A DNA stretch of 64,000 bases, taken from contig NZ_JAFCKS010000005.1 in NCBI RefSeq assembly GCF_018129995.1, positions 124,001-188,000 on the forward strand, read 5' to 3'. Each line of letters begins with the position of its first letter. Position 1 is the first letter of the stretch. Made by a program: the position numbers and the translations under genes. This DNA is from Bradyrhizobium sp. SZCCT0153. Lineage in GTDB: Bacteria; Pseudomonadota; Alphaproteobacteria; Rhizobiales; Xanthobacteraceae. The notes under the pieces are model-generated. The model did no database searches. It was not told the DNA's origin and was given only the letters and a program-made list of their open reading frames with translations. Below, one piece after another: positions 26,580 through 35,808 of this stretch.

Positions 26580-27035
26580 GTGACCAAACATCCATCGTCG
26601 AGGCGCGGCCGGCGGCGCGGGGCCTTCGGGGAGGCGGGCTTCACCCTGGTCGAGATGCTGGTCGTCATCACCATCATCGGGATGATCATGGCGTTGGTCG
26701 GGCCACGCGTGCTGAACTATCTCAGCGAATCCAAGGCGAAGGCGGCGAAGATCCAGATCGAGAGTTTTTCCAGTGCGCTCGATCTCTATTTTCTCGATCT
26801 CGGGCGCTATCCGACATCCAACGAAGGCCTAGCCGCGCTGACCCGCAATACCAATCAGGCCGGCTGGAATGGGCCTTATCTGCGCGGCGGCGTGGTGCCG
26901 AGTGATCCCTGGGGGCACATCTATGTCTATCGCTCGCCGGGCCCGAGCGCGCCCTACGAGATCATCTCGCTCGGATCGGACGGTCAGGAAGGCGGCAGTG
27001 GAACGGCGGCCGACATTGTCAGCGGCACGCGCTGA
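26580..27035 (+). CDS. gspG: major pseudopilin GspG
   Basis: A 151-residue pseudopilin. The leader ends at G20, followed by FTLVEMLVVITIIG with Glu at mature position 5. The C-terminal part has the GspG features NEGLAALTRNT, WNGPYLRGGVVPSDPWG and ISLGSDGQEGG, which form the calcium-binding loop. It starts with GTG after GGGAGAGG. The gspH start lies inside its last 38 bases. Confidence 0.93.
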   Translation: MTKHPSSRRGRRRGAFGEAGFTLVEMLVVITIIGMIMALVGPRVLNYLSESKAKAAKIQIESFSSALDLYFLDLGRYPTSNEGLAALTRNTNQAGWNGPYLRGGVVPSDPWGHIYVYRSPGPSAPYEIISLGSDGQEGGSGTAADIVSGTR

Positions 27036-27492
27036 GGGCATCTGCGATACGCGCGGCTTTGCGCTGATCGAGATCCTGTGCGTGCTCGCGATCATCGGCC
27101 TGCTCGCGGCGATCATCCTCCCGGCGGTTCCGCGCACCACGACGCGCGCCAGGCTGGAGAGCTATGCGGTCGAGACCGCGGCACTGCTGAAAGCCGACCG
27201 CAACGCGGCGCTGCGCCGGCAGGTGCGGGTCGCGACCATGGTGGATGCGGAGGCGCGCGCGATCCGTTCCGGCGTCACCGGGCGGACCATCCGCCTGCCG
27301 GGCGACGTGGTTGTGCAGGCGATGCTGGCCGCGCGCTGTGCCGATCGCGCGACCGGGCGATCGATTGATTTCTTTCCCTCGGGCATGTCGTGCGGCGGGA
27401 CGATCGCGCTGGCGCGTCCGGGCATGGGCTATGAGGTGCGCGTCAACTGGTTGACCGGAGGCGTCGAGATTGTCCCGCAGAAGGTTTTCTGA
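26998..27492 (+). CDS. gspH: minor pseudopilin GspH
   Basis: A 164-residue pseudopilin. The start is taken as GTG 26998, which has AGGAAGG five bases upstream. This gives a 20-residue leader ending in G and then FALIEILCVLAIIGLLAA, with Glu5 present. The gene overlaps gspG by 38 bases in another frame. A much earlier ATG in this frame lies within gspG and is unlikely. Confidence 0.85.
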   Translation: MERRPTLSAARAEGICDTRGFALIEILCVLAIIGLLAAIILPAVPRTTTRARLESYAVETAALLKADRNAALRRQVRVATMVDAEARAIRSGVTGRTIRLPGDVVVQAMLAARCADRATGRSIDFFPSGMSCGGTIALARPGMGYEVRVNWLTGGVEIVPQKVF

Positions 27493-27865
27493 CGCCGCCG
27501 GCTTCACCCTGATCGAGGCGCTGGTCGCGCTCGCGATCATCGCGGTCATGCTCGGCTCGATCGGCTCGGTCATCGCCACGACGGCGAAGGGCACGCGTGC
27601 GATCGACCAGCATCTGGCCCTCGCCGGGACCGCCGAGACCCTGCTTGCGGACCTGCCGGCGCGCTCCTTGCTGAAGCCCGGCCGTCAGAGCGGCGAACTG
27701 GCCGGCAGCCGCTGGCGCGTCGACGTTGCGCCGATGAGCGTGGCGGGCGGCAACCCCGCCACCGACCGTTTCGTGCCGTTGGCCGTCAATCTGCGCCTCC
27801 AGCGCGCCGACGGCAGCGCGATCCAGATCACGACCGTGAAGCTGGTGCCGAGGACTTCTCAATGA
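27470..27865 (+). CDS. gspI: minor pseudopilin GspI
   Basis: A 131-residue pseudopilin with an 11-residue leader (MSRRRFSDAAG) and FTLIEALVALAIIAVML. The start is TTG 27470 with GGAGG eight bases upstream, within the end of gspH. The rest fits GspI in length; similarity outside the helix is weak. Confidence 0.85.
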   Translation: MSRRRFSDAAGFTLIEALVALAIIAVMLGSIGSVIATTAKGTRAIDQHLALAGTAETLLADLPARSLLKPGRQSGELAGSRWRVDVAPMSVAGGNPATDRFVPLAVNLRLQRADGSAIQITTVKLVPRTSQ

Positions 27866-28581
27866 AGGGCCCGGCAATGAAGCGCCTGCGCCGCGCACTG
27901 GCAGACGAAGCAGGCTTCACCCTGCTCGAAGTGCTGCTCGCGACACTGCTGATGACCGTCATCCTGGCGGCGCTGGCGACCGTGACGGCGCAATGGCTGC
28001 CGAACTGGAATCGCGGCATCGCGCGCGTGCAGCGGGCCGAGCGTCTCGCAACCGGCCTCGAACGCATCATCGCCGACCTGTCGGTCGCCGAGCAGATGAC
28101 GGTCAACGCCGACGCCAGGGCGCCGCTGTTCGACGGCGCCGAATTGTCGGTGACCTTCCTGCGCACGGCGCTCGGCCCGAGCGCGCGTCCGGGGCTCGAA
28201 TTCATCCGCCTGGTCGAGAAGGCCGACGCACAGGGGCTCGCGCTGGTGCGCGAGCGCGCGCCGTTCCAGCCGATGCCGGCCGACGGGCAGATCCGCTTCG
28301 TCGACCAGGTCGTGTTGATCCGCGCGCCGTTCCGCGTGAGCTTCGCCTATGCCGGGCCGGACGGGCAGTGGCTGCCGACCTGGCGGGGCCAGGCGCAGTT
28401 GCCGGATCGGGTCCGCATCACGGTGCGCAACAGCGCCACCGGCCAGATACTCTCGGTCTCGGGTGCGGTGACCCCGCACATCACGGCTCCGGCCGAATGC
28501 GCGCGGGCCAAGAATCCGACGACCTGCGTGACGGCGCGGACCCGGCCGCAGCAGGCGGAGAAAGAGGAGCAGCAGCTGTGA
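27862..28581 (+). CDS. gspJ: minor pseudopilin GspJ
   Basis: A 239-residue pseudopilin. The leader ends at G18, followed by FTLLEVLLATLLMTVILAAL. Its ATG overlaps the gspI stop as ATGA, suggesting translational coupling. The extended C-terminal tail after about residue 200 is Thr/Cys-containing and ends in charged residues. Confidence 0.86.
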   Translation: MKGPAMKRLRRALADEAGFTLLEVLLATLLMTVILAALATVTAQWLPNWNRGIARVQRAERLATGLERIIADLSVAEQMTVNADARAPLFDGAELSVTFLRTALGPSARPGLEFIRLVEKADAQGLALVRERAPFQPMPADGQIRFVDQVVLIRAPFRVSFAYAGPDGQWLPTWRGQAQLPDRVRITVRNSATGQILSVSGAVTPHITAPAECARAKNPTTCVTARTRPQQAEKEEQQL

Positions 28582-29492
28582 GCGGAGCGAGGCACGCGCG
28601 TGCGGGAGTTCGCGACGGCCGCGGCTTCATCGTCGTCGTGGTGCTCTGGATGCTTGCGGCGCTGGCCGCGCTCGCGCTGATCTACCTGACTTACGTCACC
28701 AACACCGCGGTCACGGTCGCCGTCACCGCCGACCGATTGCAGGCGGATGCACTGGTGAACGCCGGGCTCGAACTCGCGGCTTACCGGCTGACAGCGCAGA
28801 ACGAGGCCACGCGTCCGACCAGCGGCACCTTCAATGCCCGCGTGGGCGCCGGACGCGTCAGCGTCACCTTCCGCTCGGAGGCCGCGCGCGTCGATCTCAA
28901 CATGGCACCAAAGCCGATGCTCGCGGGGCTGATGATGGCGCTCGGTGTCCCGGCGACGGACGCGTCCGTTTATGCCGACCGGATCCTCGCCTGGCGCTCG
29001 TCGACGGAGCCCGGCCAGGACAATCCGGAGGATTCCTACTATCGCACGCTCGGCGCGCCCTATCTGCCGCGCCACGCGCCGTTTCCGCACAGCGACGAGC
29101 TCTGGCTGGTGCGCGGCATTCCGGCCCCGGTCGTGGAGCGCGCGCTGCCCTTCGTCACCGTGTTCAGCAACATGCGGACCGTGAACGTGCTCGACGCCGC
29201 ACCGCAGGTGGTGGCGGCACTGCCCGGCATGACGCCCGGGATGCTGCAACAGGTGCTGCGCGACCGCGCAGATCCCAATATCGATCCGCGATCCCTGGTC
29301 GGGCTCGCCGGCAGCACCAACGCGACGGCCGAGGGTTCGAAGGCGTACCGGCTGACGGTCGCGGTCGAAGCGCCGTCGCATCGGCGGAGCTCGGCCGAGA
29401 TCGTCATCCTGCTTCTCGAGAGCGGCGATGAGCCATATCGTGTATTGTCGTGGCACAACGCCTTTGACGGCTCGGCCGGAAAGCCTCTGTGA
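28578..29492 (+). CDS. gspK: minor pseudopilin GspK
   Basis: A 304-residue tip pseudopilin. After a 16-residue leader comes FIVVVVLWMLAALAALALIY. Mature position 5 is Val rather than Glu, which is normal for GspK. The large globular part has RVDLNMAPKPMLAGLMMALG and LWLVRGIP, as in the GspK alpha domain. GTG 28578 overlaps the gspJ stop as GTGA. Confidence 0.88.
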   Translation: MSGARHARAGVRDGRGFIVVVVLWMLAALAALALIYLTYVTNTAVTVAVTADRLQADALVNAGLELAAYRLTAQNEATRPTSGTFNARVGAGRVSVTFRSEAARVDLNMAPKPMLAGLMMALGVPATDASVYADRILAWRSSTEPGQDNPEDSYYRTLGAPYLPRHAPFPHSDELWLVRGIPAPVVERALPFVTVFSNMRTVNVLDAAPQVVAALPGMTPGMLQQVLRDRADPNIDPRSLVGLAGSTNATAEGSKAYRLTVAVEAPSHRRSSAEIVILLLESGDEPYRVLSWHNAFDGSAGKPL

Positions 29493-29493
29493 G

Positions 29494-30528
29494 ATGAGCT
29501 CGCTTAATTCCATTCGCGGCATTCTCGATGCATGGACCGGCACCGTGGCCGGTTCGGTCGTGGCCGGCCTGGAGCGGATGGTATCGCCGCGGGTGGTGCG
29601 GCTGGTCGAGACGGAGACTGGCACGTTCGCACTGGACGCTGCGAAGGTGGAGAACGTCCCGAAGGAAATCGCATTCGAGGACGGCAAGTTCATCGCCGAT
29701 CTCGCGCAGATCGTCCGCGGCAGCCGCGTCGAGATCGTGCTGCGGCCCGCGCGCTTCCTGTTCCGTTCGCTGGAGTTGCCGGCGCGCGCGGCCGATTTCC
29801 TCGACGGCATCGTGCGGGCGCAGATCGACCGGCTGACGCCCTGGAGCGCGAGCGAAGCCGTATTCGGTTGCAGCGCCCCGGTGGCGCATGGCAGCGAGAG
29901 CATCACCACAGTGATCGCGGCTGCACCGCGCCGGCTGGCGACGGGCTATGTCGAGGCGGTGTCCGGCTTCCATCCGACTGCGATCGCGGTCGCGACGGAG
30001 GCGCCCGAGGGTGGGCGCATCAAGGTGTTCGAGCAGAAATCGCGCGGCGCGATCGACCCCGTGCGGCTGAGCCGGACGTTGCAGGCAGTGCTCGCTCTCG
30101 CCGCGGTCACAGCGGTGGTCGGATCGGTCGCGGCAGGCTATTTGGCCGACAGTCTGAGCGCGCAGGAGGGGGAGCTCGAACGGCAGATCGCCCAGCGCCG
30201 CGCCGCACTTCGCGGCAGCGACGGCGGCGAGCGCTCGCCGCTCGCGCTGCTCGAGCGCCGCAAATACGAGACGCCGTCGAGCGTGATCGTGCTGGAATCG
30301 CTGAGCCGGCTGTTGCCGGACCACACCTATGTCACAGAGCTGCATCTGGCCGGCAACAAGGTCCAGATCGCCGGCATCACGCGCGATGCGCCGTCGCTGA
30401 TCCCTTTGATCGAGCAGTCCCAGCATTTCACCCGCGCGACCTTCTCCGCCCCGACGACGCGCAACCCCTCCGATCCCGGCGAGCGCTTCCACATCGAGGC
30501 GCAGATCGAACCGAGGAACGCGCCATGA
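29494..30528 (+). CDS. gspL: type II secretion protein GspL
   Basis: A 344-residue single-pass protein. The cytoplasmic part (about 1-190) has the PilM/GspL-like VRGSRVEIVLRPARFLFRS strand pattern. A membrane helix near 196-215 (LALAAVTAVVGSVAAGYLAD) precedes a coiled-coil and a PilN-like periplasmic domain (SRLLPDHTYVTELHLAGNK). It binds GspE and GspM at the inner membrane. It starts two bases after the gspK stop. ATG 29428 would overlap gspK and is less likely. Confidence 0.85.
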   Translation: MSSLNSIRGILDAWTGTVAGSVVAGLERMVSPRVVRLVETETGTFALDAAKVENVPKEIAFEDGKFIADLAQIVRGSRVEIVLRPARFLFRSLELPARAADFLDGIVRAQIDRLTPWSASEAVFGCSAPVAHGSESITTVIAAAPRRLATGYVEAVSGFHPTAIAVATEAPEGGRIKVFEQKSRGAIDPVRLSRTLQAVLALAAVTAVVGSVAAGYLADSLSAQEGELERQIAQRRAALRGSDGGERSPLALLERRKYETPSSVIVLESLSRLLPDHTYVTELHLAGNKVQIAGITRDAPSLIPLIEQSQHFTRATFSAPTTRNPSDPGERFHIEAQIEPRNAP

Positions 30529-31106
30529 GCAGCGCCAAGGTCGTAAGCGGAAATGCGGTTGGGCGGACGCTCGCCGGCTCGCCCCTGATCGCGGTCACGC
30601 TCTATCTCGCGGTCACAAGCGGGCTGCTGCTGATGGCAGCGCTGTCGATCGCCGACGTCATCGCCCACCGCGAGGCGCTGGCGCAGACCTCCGACCTGCT
30701 CGACCAGCTGCGCGGCCGCAAGGGCGGCGCCAAGGGTGCCGCGGCCCTGTCCGCCGAGCATCCCGGCACGCCGTTCCTGGAGGGGCCGACCGTGACGGTC
30801 GCGGGCGCCAACCTGTTGCAGCGGGTTGCGGCCGCGGTCGGCGATGTCGGCGGCTCGGTCCAGTCCTCGCAGGTCGACGTCTCCGGCGCGCAGACCAAGG
30901 ACGGTTTCGTCGGCCTCGTCGTGAGCTGCGAGCTGGAGCAGCCGGCGCTCCAGAAGCTGCTCTACGATCTCGAAGCCGGCATGCCATTCCTGTACGTCGA
31001 TCAGCTCGACGTCCAGGTGCCGCAGACCACGGCGCTGAGCGACGTCGGCACCGGCCGCGTCAGGGTCATTCTCGGCGTTTCTGGCCAGTGGCAGGCGGCG
31101 AAGTAA
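30525..31106 (+). CDS. gspM: type II secretion protein GspM
   Basis: A 193-residue protein with one N-terminal membrane helix (residues about 20-42), a short coiled-coil and a ferredoxin-like periplasmic domain. Its ATG overlaps the gspL stop as ATGA. It is identified by position, size and topology; sequence motifs of GspM are weak. It ends 28 bases before the convergent autotransporter gene. Confidence 0.82.
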   Translation: MSSAKVVSGNAVGRTLAGSPLIAVTLYLAVTSGLLLMAALSIADVIAHREALAQTSDLLDQLRGRKGGAKGAAALSAEHPGTPFLEGPTVTVAGANLLQRVAAAVGDVGGSVQSSQVDVSGAQTKDGFVGLVVSCELEQPALQKLLYDLEAGMPFLYVDQLDVQVPQTTALSDVGTGRVRVILGVSGQWQAAK

Positions 31107-31134
31107 GGCCGTCCCGTCAGCCTATCGGGGCAGC

Positions 31135-34100
31135 TTACCAGGCGTACCTGAGTACGCCCTTGCCGGAATAGCTGGTGACGTTGCCGGAGAACTCGCCGTC
31201 GAAGGTGCCGGCGACCGAAAAGCCGCCCAGCCATTTCATCTCGGCGCTGGCGCTCACGAGCGCGGAGTCGGCGTCGACGCGGGCGCCGTTCACGACGAAG
31301 CTGGTGCCCGGCAGGGTCTGGAACAGCGCGGTGACGGCGCGGCTCGGATTGTAGTCGTGCGCCCAGGCGGCGCGGCCGCGCAGCGTCAGCACGCCGTTCT
31401 GCATCGCGTAGGCCTTGTCGGCGCGCAGGCCGAACTCGGAACGGGTGTCGGTCACCGATTGCGCGGCGTAGTTCAGCGCGAACAGCCCGCCGCCATTGAG
31501 GCTGAGTTCCGAATAGTTCGGCAGGTTGAAGTTCGTGACCTGCGCCGCCGCATAAGGAGTGATGCCGACCAGTGGCGTTGCGAAGCGGTAGCCGCCCTCG
31601 AAGCGGGCCGAGAAGGTGTCGGCCTTGAAGCGACCCTGGAGCTGGTCTGCGCCGGCGAGCGCCACGGTGCGGTTGGTGGTGACGTCGTGCCAGCCATAGG
31701 CGAGCGCGGCCGAGATGTAGGCCGGTCCGAAATTGTGCCGTCCGTATGCGCCGGCCTGGAACAGGTCCGCCGAGCCCGAGCCCATGGCGTTTGCGAGCGA
31801 GTAGCTCAGCCCGCCGCCGCCGAGCGCAAAGCCGACCAGCGTGTCCACCGAGATCCTGTAGTCGGCGCCGGCAGCGCCGCCCCAGACGCTCGCGGAAAGG
31901 TCCTGCGAGCCAACCGGCGCATTGCCGCCGACTTGCGCCGAGCCGCCATAGCCGGCGGTCCAGACGCTCCAGCGGCTGCTCGGCAGCGAGGAGAGCAGCG
32001 GCGCCTTGGTCGCCATGGCATAGGCCTCGCGCTCGCGCGCATTGGCCGGGCGCATGGACGCGTAGGCGGAAGCATCGTCGCTCTCGGCGAATTGCGCGAC
32101 GCTGCCCGCCTTGGCGAAGCCGCCAGAGCGGCCGATGACGGTGGGGTCGAGCATCAAATTGAGAAACTGGCCGTCGGCGTTGATCGCCGACTGGATGATG
32201 CCTGTGCCGAGCTCGCCCGAGGCGGTCGTCAGTCCCGCGGGCGAGAGCGCGGCGAAGGCCGCAGGGATTCCGCCGGTCGCGTTGAAGAAATTGCTCAGCG
32301 TGTTGGCGACGTTCTGCTGGTTGACGTTGAGGCCGCCCGCCTGCGCAAAATTGACGTTGACGTTGAGGAAAACGTTGCTGGTGTCGTAGCTAAGCGTCGC
32401 GTTGAGCGTCGGCATGTTGGAGAGGACGGTCGGATTGAAGGTGGTGCCGACGAGGGTGCCGGCCGCAGTCAGGATCGTGTACTGCTTCTTGACCGTCCCC
32501 GAGGTGAAGTTCACGCTCACCGTCGCACCGCCGAGCCCGGCCGCGCCCGTCACTTGGGCGAGGCTGGCATTCGTCGAGGAGACCTGCACCAGATAGGTCG
32601 AGGCCGCGGTGAAGGTCAGGGATCCGTTGATCGTCAGCGGTCCGAACGGGCTCGCCGCGCTGCCCGGGGCGAGCGTGCCGCCGTTGACCGCGACGCCGGC
32701 GACCGTGCCGCTGCCGGCGAGCGTGCCGCCGGTGTTGACGGTGGTCGCGCTCGCGATCGAACCATCGACCACCAGTGTGCCGCCGTTCACGGTGGTCGCG
32801 CCGCTGTAGGTGTTGGCGCCGGAGAGAGTCTGCGTGCCGCCAGCGATGGTCAGACCGCCGCCCGCGCCGGCATCGTCGATCACGCCCGCGAAATTGCCGT
32901 TGCCATTGCTGATCGTCAGCGTGTTGGCGCCGAGATTGAGGTTACCCGAACCCGCCAGCGACTTGATCGAGGTGCCGGCGCTCAGGGCGGAGATGTCGAA
33001 CACGCCGTTGGCGATGACGTTGCTCGAGGTCGCGATGCTGCCGTCGCTGCCGGCGGCGTTGATGAGATCCAGCTCGCCGCCGGTCGCGATGGTTGTCGTG
33101 CTGGTATAGGTGTTGGTGCCGTAGAGCTGCTGCGTTGCGCCGCCTGCGATCACGAGGTTGCCGCCGGTGCCGCCGCCGATGCCGCCGTCCTGGATCACGC
33201 CCCCGAAGGAGTTGCCAGCCGTGATCGTCAGCGTCTTCGATCCCAGCGCGACGACGCCGTTGGCGCCGAACGAGAACAGCTGTGTAACCGAAGCCCCGGA
33301 CGTGGTCTGGGAGATATCGAGCGTTGCACCGGGGCCCGAGAACGCGACATAGAGCGAGTTCGCGATCGAGCCGCTGCCCTTCAACGCCAGCGTCGCGCCC
33401 GCGTCGATCTGGGTGACGTTGCTGTAGGTGTTCACGCCGGATAGCGTTTGCGTTCCGGCAAACACCTCCAGGCCGCCGGTGCCCTGGATCACGCCCGCGA
33501 ACTCGGTCGAGCCGTTGGTGATCACGAGCCCGTTGCCGCCCATGTTGACGATACCGCTGGAACTGCCCGCGAGCGTCGTGATGGCGTTGAACGGCACGGA
33601 CGAGGCGGAAATGTCGAGCGTGGCATCCACCGTCACGACGCTGGACGAGGAGATGCTGCCGAAGCCGGAAATCGCCAGCGTTCCGGCCGAGATCGTCGTC
33701 GCGCCCGTATAGGTGTTGGTGCCGGTCAGCGTCAGCGTGCCGGTGCCGACCTTGGTCAGTCCTCCGCCGGTGCCGGAGATCACGCCGTCGACCTGGGTCG
33801 AGGTGTTGAGGCTGCCGGTGGTGAGCGTGTTGGCGCCCAGGACATAATTGCCCGCGCCCTCGATCGAGCCCGACGTCATGCCGCCGCTGGTCAGGCCGGA
33901 CATGTCGACCGTTCCGCCGGCATTGGTGATGAATTGCGCGCTGCCGCCGGTCGCCGTGCCGGAGAAGTTCGTCGTCGCGCCGTTGTTGGTGGTGATCGTG
34001 GCGCTGCCGGCCGTGGCGGAGCCGTCGAAATTCACCGTTCCGTCGTTGACGACGGTCGAAGTGGCGGCTGTGGTGCTGTTGTGGAAGTTCAGCGTGGCCG

Positions 34101-34761
34101 ACGCCAGGTTGTTGATCGTGGCGCTGCCCGCCGAAGCGCTGGTGAAGAAATCGATCTGGCCGTTGGCGTTGTTGGTGATCTGGGCGCTCCCCGCAGAGCT
34201 GGAATCCTCGAACGTGACGAAGCTGCTGTTGACGAGGCTTGCCGTTCCCGCCGTGCTGTTCTGGAGGAAGCTGACGGTGCCGCCGGTATCGTTCGTGATG
34301 ATCACGGCTCCGGCGCCGATGCCGCCGCGCGCGGTACTGCTGTTCTGGAACACCAGAGTGTTGCCGGAGGTGACCTGGAAATTCTGCGTCGTGGCGGAAT
34401 CGTTGATGATGCCTGTCCCGTTGACGATGAACGGGTTGCCGACCGTGATCGAGTAGGCCTGCGCGATGGTCGTGAACCGGATTGTGCCGATCACGACGAC
34501 GCCGTTGTTGTTGTCGACGGCCGTGCTTCCGGTGCTTGTGAAGGTCGCGGTGCCGTCCGGCACGCTCGGATTGGACGACCAGTTCGTGCCGTCCGTCCAG
34601 TCGCTGGTCGCGCCGTTCCAGTCGCCGTCCGCGGCGTGCGCCGCGACGGCGCCGAGCGCCGTGGTCGCCAGCAGGGCCGCCAGGGAGCGGCGCAGGACGG
34701 ATTGCAGCCCGGATCGCAGCCCGTATCCGATCCGCCCACCTGCCATTGTCGGTCCAGCCAT
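31135..34761 (-). CDS. autotransporter with passenger-associated beta-strand repeats
   Basis: A 1208-residue type Va autotransporter. An N-terminal signal with a basic stretch ends near AVAAHA. The passenger starts with WNGATSDWTDGTNWSSNPS and contains at least four PATR motifs (for example KVGTGTLTLTGTNTYTGATT and GGTQTLSGANTYSGATTVNG). The last 280 residues form the translocator barrel (WSVWTAGYGGSAQVGG onward), ending in YSGKGVLRYAW with the required C-terminal aromatic. No protease or lipase motif was seen in the passenger, so adhesion is the likeliest role. It sits on the opposite strand between gspM and the gspN/C-like gene. An alternative start is ATG 34746. Confidence 0.9.
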   Translation of the reverse strand: MAGPTMAGGRIGYGLRSGLQSVLRRSLAALLATTALGAVAAHAADGDWNGATSDWTDGTNWSSNPSVPDGTATFTSTGSTAVDNNNGVVVIGTIRFTTIAQAYSITVGNPFIVNGTGIINDSATTQNFQVTSGNTLVFQNSSTARGGIGAGAVIITNDTGGTVSFLQNSTAGTASLVNSSFVTFEDSSSAGSAQITNNANGQIDFFTSASAGSATINNLASATLNFHNSTTAATSTVVNDGTVNFDGSATAGSATITTNNGATTNFSGTATGGSAQFITNAGGTVDMSGLTSGGMTSGSIEGAGNYVLGANTLTTGSLNTSTQVDGVISGTGGGLTKVGTGTLTLTGTNTYTGATTISAGTLAISGFGSISSSSVVTVDATLDISASSVPFNAITTLAGSSSGIVNMGGNGLVITNGSTEFAGVIQGTGGLEVFAGTQTLSGVNTYSNVTQIDAGATLALKGSGSIANSLYVAFSGPGATLDISQTTSGASVTQLFSFGANGVVALGSKTLTITAGNSFGGVIQDGGIGGGTGGNLVIAGGATQQLYGTNTYTSTTTIATGGELDLINAAGSDGSIATSSNVIANGVFDISALSAGTSIKSLAGSGNLNLGANTLTISNGNGNFAGVIDDAGAGGGLTIAGGTQTLSGANTYSGATTVNGGTLVVDGSIASATTVNTGGTLAGSGTVAGVAVNGGTLAPGSAASPFGPLTINGSLTFTAASTYLVQVSSTNASLAQVTGAAGLGGATVSVNFTSGTVKKQYTILTAAGTLVGTTFNPTVLSNMPTLNATLSYDTSNVFLNVNVNFAQAGGLNVNQQNVANTLSNFFNATGGIPAAFAALSPAGLTTASGELGTGIIQSAINADGQFLNLMLDPTVIGRSGGFAKAGSVAQFAESDDASAYASMRPANAREREAYAMATKAPLLSSLPSSRWSVWTAGYGGSAQVGGNAPVGSQDLSASVWGGAAGADYRISVDTLVGFALGGGGLSYSLANAMGSGSADLFQAGAYGRHNFGPAYISAALAYGWHDVTTNRTVALAGADQLQGRFKADTFSARFEGGYRFATPLVGITPYAAAQVTNFNLPNYSELSLNGGGLFALNYAAQSVTDTRSEFGLRADKAYAMQNGVLTLRGRAAWAHDYNPSRAVTALFQTLPGTSFVVNGARVDADSALVSASAEMKWLGGFSVAGTFDGEFSGNVTSYSGKGVLRYAW

Positions 34762-35088
34762 CCGGTATTCTCAAATCAGCAAAGAAATCATCGCAAATGC
34801 GCAAATGGGGAGCGGGCGGACCCTGCGCCGCGCGATGATCTCATGGCGTCGCAGCGTGCGGCAATGAACGGATGTCCATGTGGGTCGGGTTCCGCGCTGT
34901 TCCGCCTTGCATTTTGGACGATCGTGGCCCTCGGGCAACATATTCACGCATTGCAACATATGGGGGGAATAGGCGTGCCCGTGGGGGCGGCCTGGCGCTT
35001 TGGGTTGATGGCGCTACGGATCGGAACTAGTTTGGCTCGGACGCCTAGCCGCCGTCGTGGCGCGGCTGGTGGTCGCAGGGGAATGTCG
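34762..35088. other. divergent control region between autotransporter and gspN/C-like gene
   Basis: This 327-base gap shows no supported gene. GCAACATAT occurs twice, at 34935-34943 and 34953-34961, with a period of 18 bases, upstream of the gspN/C-like gene. It probably holds both divergent promoters; none was assigned with confidence. Confidence 0.4.
34935..34961. repeat. paired 9-bp direct repeat
   Basis: GCAACATAT is repeated at an 18-base period. It could be a paired binding site for a regulator acting on the gspN/C-like gene or the autotransporter. Confidence 0.4.
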
Positions 35089-35769
35089 ATGGCCGGGTGG
35101 TTGAGGCCGACAGGATTGGCTGTGCTGTGCGTGGTTCTGGGCACCGCCGGGACCATGGCCGCCACCTCGTCGCGCATGGATGTCCTGCCCGACGACGCTG
35201 CGCGCAGCCCCGCCGACAATGTCGATGTCGGCGCGACGCGGCCGATCTCGCGCCCCGTGCAGCAGGCTCCGAGCAAGCCCATCCCCCGCGGCAATCCGCT
35301 GTGGTCGGTGCCGCTCTCGGCCCTGACCGCGACACAGGAGCGCCCGATCTTCTCTGCCATGCGCCGGCCGCCGCCGCGCGCGGTTGCGGCATCGCCGGTG
35401 GAAGAGAGTCCCGCGCCGCCGCCCAAGCCGGTCCAGGCACCGCCGCCGCTATTGCTGGTCGGCGCCGTGGTGGGCGAGGGGGACGCCATCGCGATTCTCG
35501 TCAATCGCATGGATCAGAAGGTCGTGCGCCTGAGGCAGGGCGAATCGCTCGACGGCTGGTCGCTGACCTCGGTGCAGCCGCGCGAGGTGACGTTCAAGCA
35601 GGGCGAGCGCAGCGAGGTGCTGGCGCTCAAGCCGCAGGACGCTCCCGCTCCGGCGGGCCCGACCACGGATGCCGCCGGCAAGCCGACGATGCCGGGCCCG
35701 ACCGATTCCTCGTTCGCGCCTTTCGTGCCGCGTTCGACGCCGAAGAACGGCGAGTCGGATGGGCTCTGA
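35089..35769 (+). CDS. gspN: type II secretion protein GspN/GspC-like
   Basis: A 226-residue protein with an N-terminal signal anchor (LAVLCVVLGTAGTMAA). The core LTATQERPIFSAMRRPPPR is the homology-region start shared by GspC and alphaproteobacterial GspN. Beta-strand segments LLVGAVVGEGDAIAILV, VVRLRQGESLDGW and VTFKQGERSEVLAL follow. There is no PDZ domain. It would link the inner-membrane platform to GspD. ATG 35089 has AGGGGA six bases upstream; ATG 35083 is too close to that site. Confidence 0.8.
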   Translation: MAGWLRPTGLAVLCVVLGTAGTMAATSSRMDVLPDDAARSPADNVDVGATRPISRPVQQAPSKPIPRGNPLWSVPLSALTATQERPIFSAMRRPPPRAVAASPVEESPAPPPKPVQAPPPLLLVGAVVGEGDAIAILVNRMDQKVVRLRQGESLDGWSLTSVQPREVTFKQGERSEVLALKPQDAPAPAGPTTDAAGKPTMPGPTDSSFAPFVPRSTPKNGESDGL

Positions 35770-35808
35770 GCGCTGCCGCGCGCCGGGGCTGATCGGGAAG
35801 GGCGCGGC

